From a virus, in IMG/VR virus record IMGVR_UViG_3300032291_002524, positions 42,316 through 106,315 of that record: a stretch of 64,000 bases of DNA; one strand, 5' to 3'. The position numbers and the translations under genes are program-made. Shown here piece after piece: positions 47,693 to 55,414 of this stretch; position 1 is the stretch's first letter, and the number at the start of each line of letters is the position of its first letter. A model generated the notes under the pieces. That model did no database searches. It saw only the letters and a program-made list of their open reading frames with translations, and was not told the DNA's origin.

Positions 47693-48469
47693 ATGAAAAA
47701 ATGTAAAAACATTGAATGTGAAAATAGTGTTTTGAAACATAGAGTATATTGTTCATTAACTTGTCGTAATATCTATGTTAATAGATATATGAGGGATTAT
47801 TCTAAAGCAGGTCAAACTATTAGTAATAAATCAATTGATTTATATATGAAGAATATAAAACATTGTCAAAACCCTAAATGTGGTAAAGAAATACCATATG
47901 AAAAAAGGAGAAATAATTATTGTGACAGTAGTTGTAGTACTTCACACATTAATATTAAAAGGCCACATACATGGGGTGATAAGATAAAAAAGGGGGTGAT
48001 TAATTATCACATAAAAAATGGTCATATTAAAACTAAAATATGTGGTTTTTGTGGTAATGAATTTTCAAATAGAAATAAATATTGTTCAATAGATTGTTAT
48101 AAACACAAACGAAGAGAACATATTAATGAATATGAAAAATATAAATTAGACTGTAAATTCAAATTTAACGTGTATGACTATCCGCAAGAATTTGATTTGT
48201 CTTTAATTGATAAGTATGGTTGGTACAAAGCAATAAATAATGGCAATAATTTACGAGGTATTAGTAGGGACCATATGTTATCAATCAATGAAGGGTACAT
48301 GTTAGGTATTGACCCATATTTAATTTCTCATCCTGCAAATTGTAAATTAATGATTCATACTGACAATATTAGTAAGAATAAAAAATCGTCAATAACAAAA
48401 GAAGAGTTAATTAAAAAAATAGATAGTTGGAACATTAAATATCCATTAATAAATGGGGTTGTCGTATAA
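47693..48469 (+). CDS. HNH homing endonuclease overlapping tRNA-Ala
   Basis: 258 residues. Two zinc-finger segments (C-x(4)-C...C-x3-C, and C-x2-C-G-K near residue 60, repeated near 118) precede the nuclease core ISRDHMLSINEGY and LISHPANCKLM, the same type as at 33268. TATTTAT lies four bases before the ATG. Its last 15 bases, including the TAA stop, form the 5' acceptor strand of tRNA-Ala. The gene therefore invaded or evolved flush against the tRNA without destroying it. Confidence 0.88.
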   Translation: MKKCKNIECENSVLKHRVYCSLTCRNIYVNRYMRDYSKAGQTISNKSIDLYMKNIKHCQNPKCGKEIPYEKRRNNYCDSSCSTSHINIKRPHTWGDKIKKGVINYHIKNGHIKTKICGFCGNEFSNRNKYCSIDCYKHKRREHINEYEKYKLDCKFKFNVYDYPQEFDLSLIDKYGWYKAINNGNNLRGISRDHMLSINEGYMLGIDPYLISHPANCKLMIHTDNISKNKKSSITKEELIKKIDSWNIKYPLINGVVV

Positions 48470-48526
48470 AAGATATTACAATGGTTTTGCAAACCATAAA
48501 ACACGGAGCGTTACCGTGCGACTCCA
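48455..48526 (+). tRNA. trnA: tRNA-Ala(TGC), starts inside the HNH gene
   Basis: Acceptor GGGGTTG / CGACTCC with the G3-T70 alanine determinant, anticodon arm ATGGT-TTTGCAA-ACCAT, T-arm CACGG-AGCGTTA-CCGTG, discriminator A. Positions 54 and 58 of the T-loop are A and T. The overlap means processing would cut the endonuclease message. Confidence 0.85.
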
Positions 48527-48540
48527 CAAAAAAAACATTT

Positions 48541-48618
48541 CGGGATGTTGGGGAGTCAGGTCACCCCGCTTCGTTTGGGACGAAGAAAATTTCGCAGGTT
48601 CGAATCCTGCCATCCCGA
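48541..48618 (+). tRNA. trnP: tRNA-Pro(TGG)
   Basis: Perfect acceptor CGGGATG / CATCCCG, anticodon loop TTTGGGA in stem CTTCG / CGAAG, T-loop TTCGAAT, discriminator A. Confidence 0.93.
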
Positions 48619-48649
48619 CAAATTAAAGTTTCCAATATATTTATATCAT

Positions 48650-50254
48650 ATGATACTAACTGAAGGTCGTAAGGAAGACGTTTACAACAAATATAAAGAT
48701 AAAATCGATACTGAAAGAAAATTAAGGTCATTGGTTGAACCAAAATCATTCTATGATATTTTGTTGGAAGAACCTTTTATGGAACAAACCAACTACAAAT
48801 ATTTAGAACCTTTAGTAGCTCAACATTTTATTTGGAATGAAGTTTATCCAAGACAAGGTAATGAACTTGAAGAATTGGAACCAAATAAGGCGTCCACAAC
48901 AAGGGATGCTCTTATTAGTGATAGGACTTTTGTGGCTAATATTATCCCAAAATTAGAATTTTTTGAAAGAAACAAAGACAAATATCCTAAAAAAGATTTT
49001 AAACAATATGTTGGTTGGGATTTTGAAAATGAATTCATAAATTTTACCGATAAATTAATGTCAGAAATCTCCAAAAGGAAGGAAAAAGAAATCGCCAAAA
49101 AGGATTCAATCAAACTTTACGAGGACAATGACATATTGGTTGTAAAACCTTTAACACATCAATCGTCTTGTTATTATGGTTCAGGTACCAAGTGGTGCAC
49201 AACCATGGCAGGAACACCCAGTTATTTCGATAACTATACGAGTAAAGGTAATTTATATTACATTATCCTTAAAAAAATGACCCGTGATAATAAGTTTTCA
49301 AAAATTGCTTTATATCTTAAACCGGGAACTAATTTTGATAATGGTGATTATTACAATACCAAAGATGATTTATTAACAAAAAATGAAATTGAGTTATTTA
49401 AAAATTTTGTAATTCAAAGGGCTATTGATTCGATTAATGAGGACAATGATAAATCAAATAAGGGAAAATGGTTTTCACAAATTGAACGTGGGTTTAAAGA
49501 TACCAAATGGACCGATAGTATCACTTATAAAATTGAAATTGGAAAAGGGTTTTCAATTGAAGTTAAAATATCTGAATTATACGATTATTCAGATTTAGGT
49601 GATATTGATGAAATTGATGAAGGTAATCATATTACATATTCTATGAATTTAAACCTAATATCCGACCAAGATTCAAGTTTAAATGATTATATATTTGTTG
49701 ATGGTATTATATTCGATTTAAATAACACAGACTATGCCGTTCAGTACCAAACGGAATCTCAGAACGGTAATTATAGTTTTATTGATGGGTGGACCGATAT
49801 AAAAAAATTTGAAAAGACTGGAAGTGATAATTTACAAAAAATAATTGAGAAAGTTATTAATATTTTTTCAATTAAAATATCTAAATCTAATAATGTTCAA
49901 AATAAATATGAAGATTGGTTAGAAACCCAAAATGTTAAACCAAAATCTGAAACAGGATATGTTTCCCAAGGAGGAGGTAAATTAACCAAAGAAATGATTA
50001 ACTATTTAGACGCACTTGGTGACGGTGAAAAAGGGAATAGATTGGACTTCTTCCAAAAAACAGGTGTTATTACCACAACACCCGAGGGTAACTTTAATAA
50101 ATATGGAAATAAAGTATCTCTTCAAGGTTATTATGGGGCATGGTTTTCAGGTTTAAATAAGGCAGGGATTATAACAACAAAACCAGGTGTTAAAGGATTT
50201 ACAAAAGGTCCAAATTTTGAAAAGTTTAAAGAAAAAATTTTATCAAAAAAATAA
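48650..50254 (+). CDS. TKWC-motif protein, paralogue 2 (534 aa)
   Basis: The start is fixed by TATTTAT five bases upstream; longer frames run into tRNA-Pro. The conserved block (about 150-235) reads KPLTHQSS-x-YYGSGTKWCTT, then an S-x-G-x-LYYII strand. N-terminal region helical; C-terminal 70 residues (GYVSQGGGKLTKEM, LQGYYGAWFSGLNKAG) look like a separate winged-helix-like domain. A probable late or virion gene. Function unknown. Confidence 0.7.
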   Translation: MILTEGRKEDVYNKYKDKIDTERKLRSLVEPKSFYDILLEEPFMEQTNYKYLEPLVAQHFIWNEVYPRQGNELEELEPNKASTTRDALISDRTFVANIIPKLEFFERNKDKYPKKDFKQYVGWDFENEFINFTDKLMSEISKRKEKEIAKKDSIKLYEDNDILVVKPLTHQSSCYYGSGTKWCTTMAGTPSYFDNYTSKGNLYYIILKKMTRDNKFSKIALYLKPGTNFDNGDYYNTKDDLLTKNEIELFKNFVIQRAIDSINEDNDKSNKGKWFSQIERGFKDTKWTDSITYKIEIGKGFSIEVKISELYDYSDLGDIDEIDEGNHITYSMNLNLISDQDSSLNDYIFVDGIIFDLNNTDYAVQYQTESQNGNYSFIDGWTDIKKFEKTGSDNLQKIIEKVINIFSIKISKSNNVQNKYEDWLETQNVKPKSETGYVSQGGGKLTKEMINYLDALGDGEKGNRLDFFQKTGVITTTPEGNFNKYGNKVSLQGYYGAWFSGLNKAGIITTKPGVKGFTKGPNFEKFKEKILSKK

Positions 50255-50331
50255 CTTAAAAATTATTGCTGGTATTGTCAATAAATAAACTTTTTGATAT
50301 ATTTATTGTTGAAAAAAAAATCACAATTCTT

Positions 50332-50508
50332 ATGGACCCAAACATCACAAACATCGAAAATGTAGAGGAAATGTCTGCTCAAAACCAAATTGGGCATTTC
50401 ATTGATAATTTCTGTAATGACATACAGGACAATTATCATATATTTGAAAATATATGTTGTGAGGATGACTACGACAATATTCAGGGGGATTTAGTTCTTT
50501 TTATATAA
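50332..50508 (+). CDS. Small acidic protein (58 aa)
   Basis: Short acidic protein with three Cys residues. The start at 50332 is chosen over an upstream TTG frame. A TATTTATTG motif lies about 25 bases before it. No family recognised. Confidence 0.5.
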   Translation: MDPNITNIENVEEMSAQNQIGHFIDNFCNDIQDNYHIFENICCEDDYDNIQGDLVLFI

Positions 50509-50536
50509 TAAATTTGTTTTTTCATTTTTTTTGAAT

Positions 50537-50544
50537 TAACTTTG
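50537..50544 (+). promoter_or_regulatory. TAACTTTG promoter box
   Basis: Ends eight bases before the ATG at 50553. Confidence 0.55.
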
Positions 50545-50552
50545 TTTTGTTT

Positions 50553-50957
50553 ATGACTTACAAACATCAATTCAAGAGATTTTTACAGAAGATAGCGGTA
50601 GACCTAACTAGAAAGTTTAATCCTTCTATTATACAAGGTACCCAACACGGTCGTGAGTGTTTATCAATATGTCAAAAATTAATCACCAATCCCGAAACTG
50701 ATTTATATGTATCACCATTATCAGCTAAGAAATATATTAAAAACGACGAACATAAGATATTTATAATTCTTCAAGGAAAAACGGTTCAAATTATAAACCA
50801 TGTTTATAGTTATTTAATTTTGACGGATGATAGAACATGGGAAAAAATAATGGAATTCTTCAATGAAGAACAAGAACGTAGATGTTTGAAATTAGAATCG
50901 GAAATAAACGTAAACATTAAACAATCATTAAAAAACATAAGTAATAATCTTAAATAA
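50553..50957 (+). CDS. Hypothetical protein (134 aa)
   Basis: Basic soluble protein; the start is set by the promoter box. Mixed alpha/beta core with a conserved-looking I-F-I-I-L-Q-G-K strand and a Glu-rich C-terminal helix. No motif recognised. Followed after one base by a membrane protein gene. Confidence 0.6.
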   Translation: MTYKHQFKRFLQKIAVDLTRKFNPSIIQGTQHGRECLSICQKLITNPETDLYVSPLSAKKYIKNDEHKIFIILQGKTVQIINHVYSYLILTDDRTWEKIMEFFNEEQERRCLKLESEINVNIKQSLKNISNNLK

Positions 50958-50958
50958 A

Positions 50959-51246
50959 ATGGGAACAAATTCATTTAAATCGACATACCGTTTTGGTGGT
51001 ACAATATTTGTAATTTCGGTATTAACAATGTCAATAATTTTTGGAACATTGTTTAGGTCTTGTGGTGTTTCTGATAATGTTGTTAATGTAAATTTACCTG
51101 AAAGTGTCGACGGAAAAAGTGATACCGTTTTTATCGAAAAAGAAGTTGAAAGGGTAATTAGAGATACTGTCAGAATACCTTACACATCAAAAATAAAACA
51201 ATCGAATGATAATGGTTCATTTTTAAAAAAAGACACCATAAAATAA
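50959..51246 (+). CDS. Single-pass membrane protein (95 aa)
   Basis: One hydrophobic helix at about residues 12-32 with a following Cys, then a periplasmic-type domain with a V-E-K-E-V-E-R-V helix. Topology and size are those of small phage envelope proteins such as i-spanins, but no o-spanin partner overlaps it. Confidence 0.6.
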   Translation: MGTNSFKSTYRFGGTIFVISVLTMSIIFGTLFRSCGVSDNVVNVNLPESVDGKSDTVFIEKEVERVIRDTVRIPYTSKIKQSNDNGSFLKKDTIK

Positions 51247-51252
51247 AGTTCA

Positions 51253-51326
51253 GGACCCTTAGCTCAGTTGGTCAGAGCAACTGACTCATAATCAGTAGGT
51301 CGATGGTTCAAGCCCATCAGGGTCCA
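51253..51326 (+). tRNA. tRNA with CAT anticodon, Ile2-like or Met
   Basis: Perfect acceptor GGACCCT / AGGGTCC, anticodon loop CTCATAA in stem ACTGA / TCAGT, T-loop TTCAAGC. The overall sequence resembles bacterial tRNA-Ile2, whose C34 is changed to lysidine by TilS to read AUA. Elongator Met is the alternative. Confidence 0.85.
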
Positions 51327-51332
51327 CTAAAT

Positions 51333-51406
51333 GCTCACGTAGCTCAGTTGGTAAGAGCAGATGTCTTATACACATCAGGTCACAGGTTCAATTCCTGTCG
51401 TGAGTA
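51333..51406 (+). tRNA. trnI: tRNA-Ile(TAT)
   Basis: Acceptor GCTCACG / CGTGAGT, anticodon loop CTTATAC in stem GATGT / ACATC, T-loop TTCAATT. A T34 isoleucine tRNA reading AUA without lysidine is uncommon in bacteria. Confidence 0.85.
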
Positions 51407-51421
51407 CTAAATATTATTGTT

Positions 51422-51598
51422 ATGTATTGTATTGTGAAATTAGTTAAAACTATTGATGGTAAAGAATTACCGGTTATTATGTTAGATTCATCAGATGAGG
51501 TTTGGGAATTTGAAAATATGAGTGACGCTTCTGAAATATCTGAGATATTAACAAAAAATTCAGATTCTGGGTATACATATACCGCAAAAAAGATTTAA
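51422..51598 (+). CDS. Small hypothetical protein (58 aa)
   Basis: An acidic small protein in the gap between tRNA-Ile and tRNA-Arg, with codon use like its neighbours. No motif or clear promoter, so support is modest. Confidence 0.5.
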   Translation: MYCIVKLVKTIDGKELPVIMLDSSDEVWEFENMSDASEISEILTKNSDSGYTYTAKKI

Positions 51599-51616
51599 AT
51601 TTGTAATTATATACAT

Positions 51617-51688
51617 GGCCCTGTAGGTAAATGGATATACCAACTCTCTTCTAAAGAGTAATTCGTGGTTCGATTCCACGTAGGGCTA
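51617..51688 (+). tRNA. trnR: tRNA-Arg(TCT)
   Basis: Acceptor GGCCCTG / TAGGGCT, anticodon loop CTTCTAA in stem ACTCT / AGAGT, T-loop TTCGATT, discriminator A. Confidence 0.92.
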
Positions 51689-51696
51689 CAAAATAC

Positions 51697-51784
51697 GGAA
51701 GGTTGTCAGAGCGGTAATGAAGCGGTTTGCTAAACCGTACATCTATAAGTAGATGCGATGGTTCGAATCCATCACCTTCCGCCA
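51697..51784 (+). tRNA. trnS: tRNA-Ser(GCT)
   Basis: Perfect acceptor GGAAGGT / ACCTTCC, anticodon loop TTGCTAA in stem GCGGT / ACCGT, long variable arm CATCTA / TAGATG, discriminator G, encoded CCA. Confidence 0.94.
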
Positions 51785-51805
51785 AACTTAACAGTATTTA
51801 TTAAT

Positions 51806-52216
51806 ATGTTAAGTTTATTGTTAATCATATTTGCCGGAATATTCAATTCCATTATGGATAAGGTGAATTTTAATTTTTCAAAAAGTATTTTTAAAAATAA
51901 AAACCCTAAATTTTGGAATATTAAGGATTCTTGGAAAAATCAATGGAAATGGCCATTAAAACCTTATAATGGTTGGTATTATTTTGGGTTATATACGCCA
52001 AAATATATCGAAAATTTCCCATATTCGAGTACATTTTTAGTGTTCATTACCGATGCATGGCATTTATCAAAGGCATTAATGTTATTTTGTATTTCATTAT
52101 CAATAGTATTATACACACCAATTATAAACCCAATAATTGACATATTTTTAATGTTTTGTGGATTTACAGTGACTTTCACATATTTTTACGAATACATATT
52201 AAATTCTAAAGATTAA
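51806..52216 (+). CDS. Polytopic membrane protein (136 aa)
   Basis: TATTTAT lies four bases before the chosen ATG. Hydrophobic helices at about 1-16, 82-100 and 105-125, with a Trp-rich loop (about 40-70). No family recognised. A membrane-remodelling or exclusion role is possible. Confidence 0.6.
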   Translation: MLSLLLIIFAGIFNSIMDKVNFNFSKSIFKNKNPKFWNIKDSWKNQWKWPLKPYNGWYYFGLYTPKYIENFPYSSTFLVFITDAWHLSKALMLFCISLSIVLYTPIINPIIDIFLMFCGFTVTFTYFYEYILNSKD

Positions 52217-52287
52217 TTCTATTAAAAACACTTTTAAAGACAGGTTCTATTGAATCTGTCTTTTTTATTTATTATTCTTTAAACATT

Positions 52288-53184
52288 ATGGCAAGACTAA
52301 AAGAAATTAAAGAAAAATATTCAAACTGGGACATTTCAATTATCGATATTTTATCCGAATTAGACACCACAGGAACTAATAAATATACGGAATTATTTCT
52401 TAAATCGATTCAAAATGAACATAATTATTTATATAAAAACGAGGTTAATATTGATTCTGATTGGTATTTGAATAAATTAAATGAATGGTTCGATTTGGAA
52501 CTAAATTCTGAAAATAATATTAATGATGGTGAATTACAATTTATTAAATTTAAATTATTGAATACCTTCATTAATGAAGCTAATTTTTTGAAAATTAAAA
52601 AATTTATAGATTACTCTGAAAGAAAACTAATTAAAACAGACGTTAATCAAATAAAAACGATTGAAGATATTGATAGATTAATATGTATATCTGATTTTAA
52701 GAATATTGATAAAGAATTATCAAAAGATGTATTAATCGAGTTTAAAGATGAAAATTGGTTATTAATTAGACCGTTAACATACGAGTCGTCACTTAAGTAT
52801 GGCGCGTCGACGAAATGGTGTACAGCATCAAAAGATACGTATGACCATTTTTTTAGATATACAGAATCCGGTATTTTAATCTACTGTATTGATTTAAAAA
52901 GAGGTGATAAGTTTGGTTTCCATAGAGATATACCTCAAAGTGATAATCGCCATAACAATGAGATTTCATTTTGGAACACTGCCGATTATAGGGTTGATTC
53001 TATGCAGTGTAACTTTTCACCTGATGTTATTAATCATTTAATGAATATCGAACTTAAATCAAATAAAGAAATGTCAAATGGAAAATGGGAAGAAAGTTTA
53101 ATTAACCTTGAAAAGGGATTGGGTATTCATCGTAAAAGACGAATAGAGGCTAATGAAACAATGCCCTTATTAGTAGAGGGATAA
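52288..53184 (+). CDS. TKWC-motif protein, paralogue 3 (298 aa)
   Basis: The conserved block at about 150-215 reads IRPLTYESS-x-KYGASTKWCTAS, then Y-D-H-F-F-R-Y and G-x-L-I-Y-C-I. It is the shortest paralogue and shows the block is the core domain. The N-terminal half is helical and acidic. A TATTTATT motif precedes the ATG. Function unknown. Confidence 0.7.
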   Translation: MARLKEIKEKYSNWDISIIDILSELDTTGTNKYTELFLKSIQNEHNYLYKNEVNIDSDWYLNKLNEWFDLELNSENNINDGELQFIKFKLLNTFINEANFLKIKKFIDYSERKLIKTDVNQIKTIEDIDRLICISDFKNIDKELSKDVLIEFKDENWLLIRPLTYESSLKYGASTKWCTASKDTYDHFFRYTESGILIYCIDLKRGDKFGFHRDIPQSDNRHNNEISFWNTADYRVDSMQCNFSPDVINHLMNIELKSNKEMSNGKWEESLINLEKGLGIHRKRRIEANETMPLLVEG

Positions 53185-53234
53185 TATAACGTCAACTTAA
53201 ATGTTACAATAATGATTTATCATATATTTATAAT

Positions 53235-53867
53235 ATGATAAAAATCATGGATTGGACACAAATCATCATAACAATTTTAACATCGATTAGTTCAGTTATT
53301 GTTGCATTAATAACTGCTGGGTATTTTAAACGTAAACAAGAAAAGACGAAGGAAATAGCTTCTAAGAAACAATTAATGAAACAAATTCAACATGATGAAA
53401 TTATTCATTATGCGTTAAGAGAATTAAGAAGAAAGTACAACGCAGACCGAGTTTATATTTGGCAGTTCCACAACGGTGGAAATTTTTATACAACATCACC
53501 AATGCAAAGAACTTCAATCACATATGAAAGATGTTCAGAAGGTTTAGAAAGAAAGGCTGAAAAATATCAGGGTGTTTTAATCAGTAATTTTACTAATTAT
53601 ATAAAAAGCACAATGGATGGTAACATGTACTACTACGATGTTGATTCTATTCCCGATTTTGCATTAAGAGCGTTAATATTAAGTCACGGTACGTTTGCCC
53701 ATGCTGCAACACCATTATTTGACAAAGAAAACCATTTAATAGGTATTGTTTGTTTGGATTGGGTGTTTTCTGAGATAGGTGAAGAATATTTATTAAATAA
53801 TAATTTTACTGAAGATTTTAAAAATATCCTAAAACAAGAAAGTTCATCGTTAACTGTATATCTATGA
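53235..53867 (+). CDS. Membrane-anchored GAF-like protein (210 aa)
   Basis: N-terminal membrane helix (about 9-28), a Lys-rich helix, then a domain (about 60-195) with VYIWQFHNGG, a central helix and TPLFDKENHLIGIVCLDW, which reads like a GAF/PAS-type ligand-binding fold. The domain would face the cytoplasm. TATTTAT three bases before the ATG. It overlaps the next gene by four bases. Confidence 0.65.
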   Translation: MIKIMDWTQIIITILTSISSVIVALITAGYFKRKQEKTKEIASKKQLMKQIQHDEIIHYALRELRRKYNADRVYIWQFHNGGNFYTTSPMQRTSITYERCSEGLERKAEKYQGVLISNFTNYIKSTMDGNMYYYDVDSIPDFALRALILSHGTFAHAATPLFDKENHLIGIVCLDWVFSEIGEEYLLNNNFTEDFKNILKQESSSLTVYL

Positions 53868-54352
53868 GTTTAAGAAAAATAATTAAAGAAGAGTTAAATA
53901 ATCATAGTGATGAAACTATGAATAATCGATATCCTGAGCGAAAACTATTAAAATTAGATAAGGATATTTTATCTATGTTTTTATCAGATTTTAATGGTGA
54001 ATTTGATGAAGATAAGGCAAGGGCTTTTTTAAAATATTTAAATATCAGACCATATAGTACAACATTAACTTTTTTTGAGGAGTTAGTAAAATTAAACCCT
54101 GATTCTAATGTTGACCCTTCATCTATTATTTTACCCGAATACAACAAATACGAAATTTTATTTGATGTTGTTGAGACTCAGTGGGTTTCCTCAAGACACA
54201 AGGTAATTGCTTATGCTTTTACGGAAAAAGAAATTGACGAAAGAATCGGTGATGATATTGATTGGTGGAACGGAAAAGAAATTAGTTCTGAGATTACAGA
54301 TAGTCAAACAGAAAGTAGTGAAATTATTTCAATGGGTAAAATCGATTCTTAA
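53864..54352 (+). CDS. Hypothetical protein with packaging-type N-terminus (162 aa)
   Basis: The start MSLRKIIKEEL has an I-x-E site. Acidic protein with a beta-strand-rich centre (YEILFDVVETQWVSS) and a Ser/Glu tail. Translationally coupled to the GAF-like gene by an ATGA-type overlap. Function unknown. Confidence 0.6.
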   Translation: MSLRKIIKEELNNHSDETMNNRYPERKLLKLDKDILSMFLSDFNGEFDEDKARAFLKYLNIRPYSTTLTFFEELVKLNPDSNVDPSSIILPEYNKYEILFDVVETQWVSSRHKVIAYAFTEKEIDERIGDDIDWWNGKEISSEITDSQTESSEIISMGKIDS

Positions 54353-54374
54353 ATAATATTTTTTTATTTATTAT

Positions 54375-54929
54375 ATGAGATACAATATTGTTGTCGAAGG
54401 GATTTATCAAAGTATTAATTTTTGTCCTATTACAAATACACAAAAAGAAAAGTTAAATGATTTCTCAGAAAGAAATGATGTTTCTTTTAGTGAAACACTT
54501 TTCAACGATTCTAATGAAATATTAGGAATAGAATGGCCTGATTTATGTGATGTTGAATTGATTAAAGGTATGATACCTGAAAAATCAGAAATTATAATTT
54601 ATGATGAATACGATAAAATCGTATATAATCGAAAGATTTCAGAAATGAAATCAGTTAATGATGTTATTGTTTATGAAAACGAATTAACAACAAATTTAGA
54701 CCATAAATTATTAGTAATTCATAAAGAAAAGGGTGAATTTTTGGACGATTTAATTGATTTTGAAGAAAAATTTGACGGTAGAAAAATTAAAGTTATTTTG
54801 GATACATTAACAATGGAAAATGGTATCAACTATGTTTGTTGTTATGGTTTTGAATATAAAAATACCCAATTTTGGATAAATCCGACCGATACTCATTATT
54901 TTTCTTTTAATGTTATGACATTATCTTGA
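54375..54929 (+). CDS. Hypothetical protein (184 aa)
   Basis: Acidic alpha/beta protein with TATTTAT three bases before the ATG. Two Cys in VCCYGFEY near the end. No family recognised. Confidence 0.6.
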   Translation: MRYNIVVEGIYQSINFCPITNTQKEKLNDFSERNDVSFSETLFNDSNEILGIEWPDLCDVELIKGMIPEKSEIIIYDEYDKIVYNRKISEMKSVNDVIVYENELTTNLDHKLLVIHKEKGEFLDDLIDFEEKFDGRKIKVILDTLTMENGINYVCCYGFEYKNTQFWINPTDTHYFSFNVMTLS

Positions 54930-54964
54930 TATTTACATTTTAAAACAATATAATTTAATATAAT

Positions 54965-55135
54965 ATGAAAAAAGTACTTTTTACCCTAATTATGGTTGCC
55001 TTTGCGGCTTGTAACAACTCAACCGAAACGTCAGTTTCAGATTCAATTGTGTGTGATTCTTCACAACTGTGTGACACGATGAGTGTTGACACGTTGAAAA
55101 ATACAACAATTGTTGATACTACCGCGGTTAAATAA
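54965..55135 (+). CDS. Small lipoprotein (56 aa)
   Basis: Signal peptide with lipobox FAAC (Cys16), then a short Ser/Thr/Asp-rich mature part with two more Cys. Overlooked easily because of its size. It ends just before a strong terminator. Could be an o-spanin or exclusion lipoprotein; unproven. Confidence 0.7.
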   Translation: MKKVLFTLIMVAFAACNNSTETSVSDSIVCDSSQLCDTMSVDTLKNTTIVDTTAVK

Positions 55136-55154
55136 CCATTTTAACACAATTAAA

Positions 55155-55185
55155 CAAAAAAACCCCTAAATAAAGGGGTTTTTTT
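55155..55185 (+). terminator. Intrinsic terminator
   Basis: ACCCCT / AGGGGT stem in A- and T-tracts, after the small lipoprotein gene. Confidence 0.88.
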
Positions 55186-55207
55186 GTTTTTAATATATTT
55201 ATTCATC

Positions 55208-55414
55208 ATGAGAGATGCTTATGTTATCCACGGTCAAAAAATTACATATATGGATAAAGAATGGACAATCGGTGTTATATATTTTATACCAAACAATCCT
55301 AAATTATATGTTCAATTAAAAAATGGGATAACGTCAATGAATGTCGAATTATTAAGTGTAATTAACCTAATTACAAATAATGTCGAAAACTATCATTATG
55401 ATAATAAAGTATAA
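55208..55414 (+). CDS. Small hypothetical protein (68 aa)
   Basis: The start is supported by TATTTAT five bases upstream. Probably a small beta barrel (V-I-H-G-Q-K-I-T-Y-M-D-K-E-W). Its end overlaps the convergent endolysin by 19 bases. Confidence 0.55.
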   Translation: MRDAYVIHGQKITYMDKEWTIGVIYFIPNNPKLYVQLKNGITSMNVELLSVINLITNNVENYHYDNKV

